From Thermohalobaculum sp050331395 (GTDB lineage: Bacteria; Pseudomonadota; Alphaproteobacteria; Rhodobacterales; Rhodobacteraceae): 9,179 nt of DNA. Location of the stretch: assembly GCA_050331395.1 (NCBI GenBank), contig JBHJGX010000047.1:1-9179 (forward strand), written 5' to 3'. The position numbers and the translations under genes are program-made. The notes below the pieces were generated by a model. The model searched no databases. It was not told the DNA's origin and was given only the letters and a program-made list of their open reading frames with translations. How positions within the stretch are numbered: position 1 is the stretch's first letter; every line of letters begins with the position of its first letter. Below, piece after piece: positions 1-5,934 of the stretch.

Positions 1-91
1 CGTGCACCGAACCGGGGGTCGGGAAGCTCGGTTGCGGCGAGGCCGGGAGCGGCCGGGCAACCGGCGCTTCGGGGGGGCTTTGGTCGGTCAT
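1..91 (-). CDS. Partial N-terminus of an unidentified leftward gene
   Basis: An ATG at 91 (reading leftward) opens a frame that stays open to the window edge, giving 30 codons, most of them ending in G or C. A Shine-Dalgarno GGAG lies at 102-99, seven bases before the ATG, and supports this start. The visible peptide begins MTDQSPPEAP and is proline-rich, so it looks like a disordered leader. The last residues (PSFPTPGSVH) faintly resemble the short lead-in of MATE-type efflux transporters, but that is a guess and no domain is visible. The gene lies 84 bases downstream of the second thioesterase in the same direction and may belong to the same transcription unit. The rest of the gene lies outside the window. 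The start is moderately sure; the function is unknown. Confidence 0.45.
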   Translation of the reverse strand, partial: MTDQSPPEAPVARPLPASPQPSFPTPGSVH

Positions 92-175
92 GGCGAAGCT
101 CCGGACGGAGGGCGGACGGCCGCTGGGGCTTAGCATCCGAGCCTGCCGCTGTCATCGCCGAGGGCGCGATCCGCG

Positions 176-667
176 TTAGCTGCCGCCCGGTTCCGGGATC
201 AGGAAATTCCCCCGCAACATGGCGATCGGCCGGGCGCGCTCGTCCTGCCAGGCCTCGACATGGAGATGCGCGACCCGACGGCCGGACTTCTGCACCCGCG
301 CGCGGGCGAAGGTGTCGCGCGCCCGGCCAGAACGGAGATAGTCGACGGTTATATCGATCGTTTTCGGATAAGGTGGAAACCGCCCCTCGGCCAGCGCCTC
401 CGCATCGACGCCGCCTTCCTCGAGGACCCCGAGTGCCTGGTCCCAGGCAAGCTGCATGAGCGCGGTGATCTCGAGGAACGCGCCGGTCGCCCCGCCATGG
501 AGCGCGGGCAGAAAGGGATTGCCGACGAGCCCGTCGCGAAACGGCAGCCGGGCGGTCATCTCGTCGCCCAGCCGGTCGAAACGCACGCCGAGAAAGCGGT
601 TGTAGGGCACGGCTTCGGCGAGCGCCGAGAGGATCGCGTCGCGCTCGGCCTCGCGGCGGGTGTTCAC
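176..667 (-). CDS. PaaI-type hotdog thioesterase (second of a pair)
   Basis: The 163-aa protein starts at GTG 667. An AGGGAG Shine-Dalgarno at 680-675 lies seven bases before it. The length and single hotdog fold fit the PaaI/YdiI thioesterase family, which hydrolyses acyl-CoA to free acid and CoA in the cytoplasm as homo-oligomers. Visible motifs are PALHGGATGAFLE (HGG at 57-59, the CoA-side helix cap) and the strand DITVDYLRSG near 105-114. Nine residues after the HGG histidine is Glu66, the place of the catalytic acid; Glu here is the YdiI/EntH-like choice, whereas PaaI itself has Asp. The start overlaps the stop of the upstream thioesterase by four bases (GTGA), which implies translational coupling. 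The reading frame continues upstream of GTG, but that part overlaps the neighbouring gene and is not coding. The family is fairly sure; the substrate is unknown. Confidence 0.88.
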   Translation of the reverse strand: MNTRREAERDAILSALAEAVPYNRFLGVRFDRLGDEMTARLPFRDGLVGNPFLPALHGGATGAFLEITALMQLAWDQALGVLEEGGVDAEALAEGRFPPYPKTIDITVDYLRSGRARDTFARARVQKSGRRVAHLHVEAWQDERARPIAMLRGNFLIPEPGGS

Positions 668-1173
668 GGGGCGGCTCCCTCTGCCCGGGACGGACGATCG
701 GACGGGCGGTCGAGCATGAAGGCCCCGGCGGCCGAGGCGACCGGGTCGGCCGGGTCTTCGTGGTACGCGACGGCGCGGGCAAAGCCGATGGCCCGGGTCA
801 GCCGATAGCACTCGGCCCAGGCGAAGACCGCGAGCCCGCGGGTGGCCGGGCGCATATAGTCGATGCGCAGATCGAGGGTTGCGGTCGCCTTCAGTTTCTC
901 CCGGACCGCCATCACTGCCGTGCCGCAGGCCGTGTCGAGAAGCGCCGTCACCACGCCGCCATGGAGAACGCCGGTTTGCGGATCGCCCACCAGACGCTCG
1001 GCATAAGGCACCGAGAGGATCGCCACCCCGTCCTCGGCCAGGTGCAGCCGCATGCCGAGTTCGTGACTGTGGGGAAGCCCGGAGAGAAGCTCTCCGTCGG
1101 GGTTGGCCGTTGCGCCGGCCCGCATCAGGCGACCGAGCCGGTCGATCGCGTCCTCCCCCGTCATGTCGCTCAT
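664..1173 (-). CDS. PaaI-family hotdog thioesterase (first of a pair)
   Basis: The 169-aa protein starts at ATG 1173 (MSDMTGED). This start is preferred because GGGAGG lies seven bases upstream; the frame stays open further upstream but with arginine- and proline-rich, non-conserved sequence. The core motif GVLHGGVVTALLD (HGG 71-73, Asp80) is that of PaaI thioesterases, with Asp80 in the position of the catalytic acid. DLRIDYMRPA at 101-110 is the conserved strand lining the CoA tunnel. The C-terminal 15 residues or so are a polar tail. The likely role is hydrolysis of medium-chain or aromatic acyl-CoA in the cytoplasm. It is the first gene of a leftward unit, divergent from the acyl-CoA dehydrogenase gene, and its stop overlaps the GTG of the second thioesterase. 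The two enzymes differ in their catalytic acid (Asp against Glu), so they are probably not redundant. The family call is firm; the substrate is inferred only from context. Confidence 0.88.
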   Translation of the reverse strand: MSDMTGEDAIDRLGRLMRAGATANPDGELLSGLPHSHELGMRLHLAEDGVAILSVPYAERLVGDPQTGVLHGGVVTALLDTACGTAVMAVREKLKATATLDLRIDYMRPATRGLAVFAWAECYRLTRAIGFARAVAYHEDPADPVASAAGAFMLDRPSDRPSRAEGAAP

Positions 1174-1243
1174 GGCATCGCCTCCCGACGCGCCCGTTAG
1201 CACCGCCGCGACCCCGGGGAAAGGCCCTCCGCCCGGGGCGCGC

Positions 1244-1272
1244 GCCCGCCGCAATTGACCAAGGCGGCGGGC
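1244..1272. promoter_or_regulatory. Inverted repeat in divergent promoter region
   Basis: GCCCGCCGC (1244-1252) and GCGGCGGGC (1264-1272) form a perfect 9-bp inverted repeat with an 11-base spacer. The spacer contains TTGACC (1255-1260), a good -35 candidate for the rightward acyl-CoA dehydrogenase gene. A weak -10 candidate, GATATC, lies at 1278-1283 after a 17-base gap. A repeat that brackets a -35 element between two divergent lipid-metabolism genes is a plausible operator. The repeat itself is seen directly; the promoter and operator roles are inferred. No regulator gene is visible in the window. Confidence 0.4.
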
Positions 1273-1306
1273 CTACCGATATCCCAGCCAAGACAAGGAG
1301 GCCCGG

Positions 1307-3106
1307 ATGTACGACCCCACGCCCCGCCTACGCGACTACCGCTTTGTGCTGCACGAGACGCTGAAGATCCACGAGGAGACGGCGATCGAGGGTTATGACG
1401 CGCTCGACGAGGACACGACAGCGGCGATCTTGACCGAGGGCGCACGGATCGCCCGGTACGTGCTCGCGCCCCTTAATCAGCCGGGCGACCGGCAGGGCTG
1501 CCGTCTCGAGAACGGCGTCGTGCGCACCCCCGACGGCTATCCCGAAGCCTGGGGCGTCCTTTGCGAGGGCGGCTGGCCCGGCCTCGAATGCGACCCGGAA
1601 TTCGGCGGGCAAGGGGTGCCGTCGCTCATGGGCCTCGCCGTCGGCACGCTCAAATCCGCCGCCAATATGGCCTTCATGATGTATCACGGGCTCTCCCACG
1701 GGGCCTACTGCGCGCTGCACGCCCACGGCACCGAGGAACAGCGGCGGATCTACCTGCCGCCGCTCGTCTCCGGGGCGTGGACCGGCACGATGAACCTGAC
1801 CGAACCGCAATGCGGCACCGATCTCGGACTGATCCGCAGCCGGGCCGAGCCGGGCGAGGACGGGAGCTGGCGGATCACCGGGCAAAAGATCTGGATCTCG
1901 AGCGGTGAGCACGATCTGGCCGAGAATATCGTGCATCTCGTCCTCGCCCGGCTGCCCGAGGCGCCCGCGGGCACCAAGGGGCTGTCGCTCTTCGTGGTGC
2001 CGAAGTTCCTGCCGAACCCGGACGGCACGCTCGGCGCGCGAAACCGGCTCGCCTGCATCGGGCTCGAGCATAAAATGGGGATCCACGGCAACGCGACCTG
2101 CGTGATGGACTATGACGGTGCCACCGGTTGGCTGGTCGGTGAGCCGCATAAGGGCCTCCGGGCGATGTTCACGATGATGAACGACGCGCGGCTTCTGGTC
2201 GGCATGCAGGGGCTTGCGGTCGCCATGGCCGCCCAGGGGCGCGCCGCCGACTTTGCCCGCGACCGGCTCCAAGGCCGCGCCGTCACCGGGGCGGCCGAGC
2301 CGGAGAAACCCGCGGATCCGATTATCGTGCATCCGGATGTCCGGCGCATGCTGATGGAGCAGAAGGCGTTCGTCGAGGGCGCGATGGCGTTCCTCTCCTG
2401 GGCGGCGCTCCTGTTGGACGCGGAAAAGCGCCACGCCGATCCGGGCGAACGCGCCCGCGCCGGCGATATGGTCGCGCTCCTTACCCCGGTTGTGAAGGCG
2501 TTCTTGACCGAAGAGGGCGTCCGGATCACGCAATCCGCCCAACAGGTCTTGGGCGGTGCGGGATATGTGGAGGATACCGGGCTGGCGCAGTATCTCCGAG
2601 ACGTGCGGATCACGACCGTCTACGAGGGCACGACAGGTGTCCAGGCGCTCGATCTGGTCGGACGCAAGCTCGCGATGAACGGCGGCGCGCCGATCCGCGC
2701 CTTCTTCGACTATGTGAAGGGCTATATCCGCGAGAACGACGATGACCTCGCTCTGGCCCGCGACTTTCTCGAACCGCTCAAATCCGCTTCGAAGGATTTG
2801 CAACAGGCGGCGATGTATTTTCTCCAGGCCGGCATGAAGAACCCGAATGCCGCACTGGCGGGGGCGACGGATTTCCTGTTCCTCTTCGGCCATGTTTGCA
2901 TGGGGCTCTCCTGGACGCGGATGGCCAAGACCGCACGGCGCGCGATCGAAGCCGGGGCCGAGGGGGCGGAGCGGGATTATTACGAGGCCAAGATCACCAC
3001 CGGGCGGTTTTACATGAAACGCCTGTTGCCCGAGACGAAACTTCGCCTCGCACGGATCGAGACGGGCGCCGAGCCGGTCATGGATCTGCCCGCGGCCGCC
3101 TTTTGA
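1307..3106 (+). CDS. Acyl-CoA dehydrogenase, long DmdC-like type
   Basis: The 599-aa FAD enzyme would introduce the 2,3-double bond into an acyl-CoA and pass electrons to electron-transfer flavoprotein. The start at ATG 1307 is set by AAGGAGG at 1295-1301, five bases away. Visible landmarks are an N-terminal helical domain (about 1-155), the FAD/substrate motif MNLTEPQCGTDLG (162-174), the beta-domain motif TGQKIWISSGEHD (191-203), QQVLGGAGYVED (412-423) in the C-terminal helical domain, and VYEGTTGVQALDL (438-450), in which Glu440 is the expected catalytic base. About 150 residues follow, matching the C-terminal extension of the roughly 600-residue subfamily that includes DmdC (3-methylmercaptopropionyl-CoA dehydrogenase) and FadE-like enzymes. 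Ordinary acyl-CoA dehydrogenases have about 380 residues. A hairpin directly downstream may end its transcript. The family is certain; the substrate is not, since no other DMSP demethylation gene is present. Confidence 0.95.
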   Translation: MYDPTPRLRDYRFVLHETLKIHEETAIEGYDALDEDTTAAILTEGARIARYVLAPLNQPGDRQGCRLENGVVRTPDGYPEAWGVLCEGGWPGLECDPEFGGQGVPSLMGLAVGTLKSAANMAFMMYHGLSHGAYCALHAHGTEEQRRIYLPPLVSGAWTGTMNLTEPQCGTDLGLIRSRAEPGEDGSWRITGQKIWISSGEHDLAENIVHLVLARLPEAPAGTKGLSLFVVPKFLPNPDGTLGARNRLACIGLEHKMGIHGNATCVMDYDGATGWLVGEPHKGLRAMFTMMNDARLLVGMQGLAVAMAAQGRAADFARDRLQGRAVTGAAEPEKPADPIIVHPDVRRMLMEQKAFVEGAMAFLSWAALLLDAEKRHADPGERARAGDMVALLTPVVKAFLTEEGVRITQSAQQVLGGAGYVEDTGLAQYLRDVRITTVYEGTTGVQALDLVGRKLAMNGGAPIRAFFDYVKGYIRENDDDLALARDFLEPLKSASKDLQQAAMYFLQAGMKNPNAALAGATDFLFLFGHVCMGLSWTRMAKTARRAIEAGAEGAERDYYEAKITTGRFYMKRLLPETKLRLARIETGAEPVMDLPAAAF

Positions 3107-3112
3107 GCGCGG

Positions 3113-3152
3113 GCCTCGGGTCGCCCGCATCAAGATGCGGTCGACCTGAGGC
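3113..3152 (+). terminator. Long near-perfect hairpin after acyl-CoA dehydrogenase gene
   Basis: Seven bases after the dehydrogenase stop codon, 3113-3131 pairs with 3134-3152. Of 19 positions, 17 are Watson-Crick pairs, one is a G-U pair (3118/3147) and one is a mismatch (3124/3141). The apex is CAAG. There is no T-run after the stem, so this is not a textbook intrinsic terminator. It may act as a U-less terminator, as protection of the 3' end of the mRNA, or as an attenuator between the dehydrogenase gene and the operon that follows. The pairing is seen; the role is inferred. Confidence 0.55.
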
Positions 3153-3163
3153 GGGCCCGGCAT

Positions 3164-3191
3164 TTGCTTGGGCGTCCGGGTGGGTTAGGCT
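3164..3191 (+). promoter_or_regulatory. Possible promoter before the GST-led operon
   Basis: TTGCTT (3164-3169) and TAGGCT (3186-3191) are separated by 16 bases, about 30 bases upstream of the GST start and just after the hairpin. The -35 has the TTG core; the -10 matches the consensus at only three positions. The position is sensible for a promoter that would run the eight-gene operon separately from the dehydrogenase gene, but the motif is weak. Confidence 0.25.
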
Positions 3192-3210
3192 CGCAGCAAA
3201 GTCAGAGGAC

Positions 3211-3216
3211 GGAGGG
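3211..3216 (+). promoter_or_regulatory. Shine-Dalgarno that fixes a TTG start
   Basis: GGAGGG lies four bases before TTG 3221. Another TTG opens the frame at 3164, but it has no ribosome-binding site and would add 19 residues with no similarity to the GST fold. This site therefore decides the start of the GST-fold gene. Confidence 0.7.
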
Positions 3217-3220
3217 ACGT

Positions 3221-3868
3221 TTGGCCGAATTCCATCTTTATGGGTATGCCGAATCGGGGCCGTGCTACTCATGTGCGCTCCTCCTCTCGATGGCCCGTGC
3301 CGAGTGGGCCCCCCGCTTCGTCGATGGCTTTGCCGGCGAGACACGGTCCGACGCCTTCCTTGCGCTCAATCCGATGGGAGAAGTCCCCGTTCTTACGCAC
3401 AGGGGCGAGCATATCACCCAGTCGGGCGCGATCCTGGATTATCTGTCCGCGCTTTTCGGGATCTGCGATCCGGGGCGCGAGAACGGCCGAGAAGCGCTCC
3501 GGTGGCTGCTTTGGGACAATCACAAGCTTTCGGGCCAGCTGGGCGTTTGGCGATATCTCCTGAATTTCGCGCCGGCCGACGCCCGAGACCCAGCCGTGAT
3601 CGCGTTCGTCGAGGAGCGGGCCCGGCGCGCGCTCCACGTGCTCGACGGGCATCTGGCGGATCGGCGATGGATCGCCACCGATTGGCTGACCACGGTCGAT
3701 CTCTCTTGCGCCGCGTATCTGTTTTTCGACGACGAGATCCCCGTCGATTGGGGAGGTTTGCCGAACATTTCCGCCTGGAAGGATCGGATCCGGGCAGAGG
3801 ACGGCTGGGCGACCCCCTACGACCTCATGCCTCGAAATGCGGGGCGCGCGGCGGAGGCGATCACGTGA
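3221..3868 (+). CDS. Glutathione S-transferase-fold protein with CxxC motif
   Basis: The 215-aa protein starts at TTG 3221, four bases after GGAGGG. The N-terminal thioredoxin-like domain (about 1-80) shows the strand FHLYGYAESG, then CYSC at 15-18 at the start of helix 1. It continues with NPMGEVPVL (50-58, with Pro56 as the cis-proline) and QSGAILDYL (67-75, the site that holds the gamma-glutamyl group of glutathione). The helical C-terminal domain contains TTVDLSCAAYLFF, the usual N-capping segment. Length and order of motifs fit bacterial cytosolic GSTs. Many relatives have a single Cys, Ser or Tyr at this site; a CxxC pair is unusual and suggests thiol-disulfide or glutathione-conjugate chemistry. 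It opens the operon, and its stop overlaps the next GTG by four bases (GTGA). The fold is firm; the reaction is unknown. Confidence 0.88.
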   Translation: MAEFHLYGYAESGPCYSCALLLSMARAEWAPRFVDGFAGETRSDAFLALNPMGEVPVLTHRGEHITQSGAILDYLSALFGICDPGRENGREALRWLLWDNHKLSGQLGVWRYLLNFAPADARDPAVIAFVEERARRALHVLDGHLADRRWIATDWLTTVDLSCAAYLFFDDEIPVDWGGLPNISAWKDRIRAEDGWATPYDLMPRNAGRAAEAIT

Positions 3869-4131
3869 GTGCAGCCAAGACGAAGCGTCTGCCATTGCCG
3901 AAGCGGTTCAACGCCGCGCCGACCGAGGCGGCATATGCGCGCTTGCGTGCGCTCAACGAAGCGCATGGCCTCGGCAACAACTACCTGTTGACGGTGCTCC
4001 TCGAACGCCTCGATGACTATGCGGACCCGGCCGCGCTCGACGCCGTCTTTGCGGCCTTTATCGCGGAATACGGGACACCGGCTGCGCGGCAGAGGGGCGC
4101 GACCTCTCTTGAAGAGGGAGGCCACCAATGA
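3865..4131 (+). CDS. Small protein of unknown function (88 aa)
   Basis: GTG 3865 overlaps the stop of the GST gene by four bases (GTGA), and GGAGG at 3853-3857 lies seven bases upstream. The 88-aa product begins with a basic stretch (KTKRLPLPKRF, 5-15). Two likely amphipathic helices follow (about 19-34 and 40-52), separated by the turn GLGNN, and a third helix spans about 56-69. The C-terminal tail is polar. There is no signal peptide, membrane segment or cysteine. The strand-helix-turn-helix order with a basic N-terminus recalls ribbon-helix-helix proteins, but this is only a shape argument. The protein is not recognised as a named family. It sits between the GST and thiolase genes, coupled on both sides, so a role tied to this beta-oxidation operon is likely. 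That it is coding is well supported by the overlaps and the ribosome-binding site. Confidence 0.8.
   Translation: MSAAKTKRLPLPKRFNAAPTEAAYARLRALNEAHGLGNNYLLTVLLERLDDYADPAALDAVFAAFIAEYGTPAARQRGATSLEEGGHQ
4116..4121 (+). promoter_or_regulatory. Strong Shine-Dalgarno for the 56-aa micro-gene
   Basis: GGGAGG lies six bases before ATG 4128, inside the end of the 88-aa gene. No other start uses it. It is one of the best ribosome-binding sites in the operon and is the main argument that the micro-gene after it is translated. Confidence 0.65.
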
Positions 4132-4298
4132 GAGACGCCGCTTATCCCATCCCGCGGGACGCACGCGCCGGCCCCGTCGGACCGGGCCCCCGTCCGCGGG
4201 TCCGTCCGTTCCCGGGGCGCACGCCACAGATCGGGTCGGTCGTCGAGGCTCGTCCGACGGCGATAGGTGGCATGACCAACGGAAAGGCGGAAGAATGA
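4128..4298 (+). CDS. 56-aa proline/arginine-rich micro-protein, unknown function
   Basis: This short frame fills the whole gap between the 88-aa gene and the thiolase gene. Its ATG overlaps the upstream stop as ATGA (4128-4131), its TGA overlaps the thiolase start as ATGA (4295-4298), and GGGAGG lies six bases upstream. About three quarters of its codons end in G or C, as in its neighbours. The product starts MRDAAYPIPR, has ten prolines and eight arginines in 56 residues, and ends in an acidic KAEE. It contains no cysteine, membrane segment or signal peptide, and is probably disordered or an interaction peptide. It is not recognised as a known family. It might bind the thiolase or another operon product, or it could serve mainly to carry ribosomes to the thiolase start. 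The gene call is likely; the function is unknown. Confidence 0.65.
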   Translation: MRDAAYPIPRDARAGPVGPGPRPRVRPFPGRTPQIGSVVEARPTAIGGMTNGKAEE

Positions 4299-5506
4299 CC
4301 GACGCGTTTATATACGACGCCGTACGCACGCCGCGGGGCCGCGGCAAGGCCGATGGCGGGCTGCATGAGGTCACCGCGCTCAGGCTCTCGGCCGGAGTGC
4401 TGACGGCGCTCGAGGAACGCAACGGTCTCGACACCGCCGAAGTCGAGGACGTGATCTGGGGCTGTGTCACCGCGGTCGGCGAGCAAGGCGGCGAGATCGC
4501 TCGATCGGCGGTTCTCTATGCGGGTTGGGACGAGCGCGTTCCCGGGCTCCATATCAACCGGTTCTGCGCGAGCGGGCTCGAGGCGGTGAACCTCGCCGCC
4601 AACCAGGTGCGCGCGGGCGTGGGCGATCTTTATGTGGCCGGCGGGGTCGAGATGATGAGCCGGGTGCCCATGGGCTCGGACGGCTTCTCGATCGGCGTCG
4701 ATCCTTATCTCGCGCTCAAGAGCTATTTCGTGCCGCAAGGCATTGCCGCCGACATCATCGCGACCGAGTACGGGTTCTCCCGCGACGACGTCGATGCGTT
4801 CGCCGTCGAAAGCCAGGTCCGCCCCGCCCGCGCCAGGGAGGAGGGCCGGTTCGCCAAGTCGGTCGTGCCGGTCCGGGATCAGAACGGGATCGAGATCCTC
4901 GCGCGCGACGAGCATGTGCGTCCCGGAACCGACATGCAGTCGCTCGGCGCGCTCAACCCGTCCTTCAAGGCGATGGGCGAGCAGATGCCGGGCTTCGACG
5001 CGGTGGCGCTTTTGAAGTACCCGCATCTGGAGCGGATCGAGCATGTCCACCACGCGGGCAACTCCTCGGGGATCGTCGACGGGGCGGCGGGCGTGCTCGT
5101 GGGCTCGCGGGCGGCGGGCGAACGGCTCGGTCTCCGGCCGAGGGCGCGGATCCGGGCGACGGCGCGGGTCGGCTCGGACCCGACGATCATGCTGACCGGC
5201 CCGGTGCCCGCGACCGAGAAGGTGCTCGCCGCGGCCGGGATGCGCGCGGCGGATCTCGATCTAATCGAGGTGAACGAAGCCTTCTCGTCGGTGGTGCTTC
5301 GGTTCCTCCAGGCCTTCGGCGCAGACCCGGAGCGGGTCAACCCGAACGGCGGTGCAATCGCGATGGGCCACCCGCTCGGCGCGACGGGGGCGATGATCCT
5401 CGGCACGCTCCTCGACGAGCTCGAGCGGAGCGACCGGACGACCGGGCTCGCCACGCTTTGCGTCGCCTCCGGCATGGGCGCCGCCGCGGTGATTGAACGG
5501 GTATGA
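4295..5506 (+). CDS. fadA: Acetyl-CoA acyltransferase (degradative thiolase)
   Basis: The 403-aa thiolase cleaves 3-ketoacyl-CoA with CoA to give acetyl-CoA and a shortened acyl-CoA, the last step of beta-oxidation. All active-site parts are present: nucleophile Cys91 in NRFCASGLEAV, NEAF at 327-330, His359 in GGAIAMGHPLGATGA, and Cys389 in TLCVASGMGAA. The N-terminal strand DAFIYDAVRTPRGR is typical. The start at ATG 4295 is chosen because the family begins there and AAAGG lies seven bases upstream; the frame is open for 94 more codons upstream, but these are shadow sequence over the two small genes. The start overlaps the micro-gene stop (ATGA), and the stop overlaps the next start (ATGA). 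The match to the degradative FadA/FadI class is by family; whether it prefers long chains or acetoacetyl-CoA cannot be read from the sequence. Confidence 0.95.
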   Translation: MTDAFIYDAVRTPRGRGKADGGLHEVTALRLSAGVLTALEERNGLDTAEVEDVIWGCVTAVGEQGGEIARSAVLYAGWDERVPGLHINRFCASGLEAVNLAANQVRAGVGDLYVAGGVEMMSRVPMGSDGFSIGVDPYLALKSYFVPQGIAADIIATEYGFSRDDVDAFAVESQVRPARAREEGRFAKSVVPVRDQNGIEILARDEHVRPGTDMQSLGALNPSFKAMGEQMPGFDAVALLKYPHLERIEHVHHAGNSSGIVDGAAGVLVGSRAAGERLGLRPRARIRATARVGSDPTIMLTGPVPATEKVLAAAGMRAADLDLIEVNEAFSSVVLRFLQAFGADPERVNPNGGAIAMGHPLGATGAMILGTLLDELERSDRTTGLATLCVASGMGAAAVIERV

Positions 5507-5925
5507 GCGAGATCGAGGCCTTTCTCCTCGCCCAGCACGCGGCGCGGGAGCGCGGCGACCTCGACGCGGTGGCCGCAGGGTTCGATCTGCCGTGTGTCGT
5601 CGTCGACGGGCGCGAGACCCGGGTGATCCCCGATCGCGCGGGCCTTCGGGCTTTGATCGCGGCGGGCGTTGAAGGGATCGCGCGGATCGGCGGCACCGGC
5701 AGCCGGCGGCAGGTGACGCTCGTCTCCGACCCCGATGCCGCCGTGGTCACCGCGTCGGTCAAGGATCTGATCCACGACGCGTCCGGCGCGCCACTCGGCA
5801 CGTTCCGCGCCTCCTATGCGATCCGCCGCGATCACGACGGTCCGCGCGTCGCCGTCCTGATGATCGACGCGGTGCCGGGAAATTGCTGCGTTCTGACCCG
5901 TCCGCTCACCGAACTCGCCCGCTAA
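5503..5925 (+). CDS. NTF2/SnoaL-like small protein
   Basis: The 140-aa protein starts at ATG 5503, overlapping the thiolase stop by four bases (ATGA). The N-terminal helix (MSEIEAFLLAQHAARERGDLD) is followed by strands such as PCVVVDGRETRVI, RQVTLVSDPDAAVVTASVKDLI and GTFRASYAIRRD. This order, one helix region and then a curved sheet, is the pattern of NTF2-like/SnoaL folds of about 130-150 residues. Such proteins can be small hydrolases, isomerases or plain binding domains, so no reaction is assigned. VLMIDAVPGNCCVL near the C-terminus holds two adjacent cysteines. There is no clear ribosome-binding site of its own, so translation probably depends on coupling to the thiolase. Its stop codon overlaps the AAGGAGG of the next gene. 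That it is coding is firm; the fold call is moderate. Confidence 0.8.
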   Translation: MSEIEAFLLAQHAARERGDLDAVAAGFDLPCVVVDGRETRVIPDRAGLRALIAAGVEGIARIGGTGSRRQVTLVSDPDAAVVTASVKDLIHDASGAPLGTFRASYAIRRDHDGPRVAVLMIDAVPGNCCVLTRPLTELAR

Positions 5926-5934
5926 GGAGGCTCC

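Noticed and set aside
1328..3163. Leftward 611-codon open frame opposite the acyl-CoA dehydrogenase gene
   Set aside because: It is a shadow in GC-rich coding DNA. The translation is rich in His, Arg, Gly and Pro with no family motif, while the opposite strand encodes a complete enzyme.
2896..3864. N-terminal extension of the 88-aa protein by 323 codons
   Set aside because: It runs out of frame through the dehydrogenase and GST genes and has the composition of a shadow frame; GTG 3865 with GGAGG is the real start.
4013..4294. N-terminal extension of the thiolase by 94 codons
   Set aside because: The extension is arginine-rich, overlaps two better-supported small genes, and thiolases begin at the MTDAF position.
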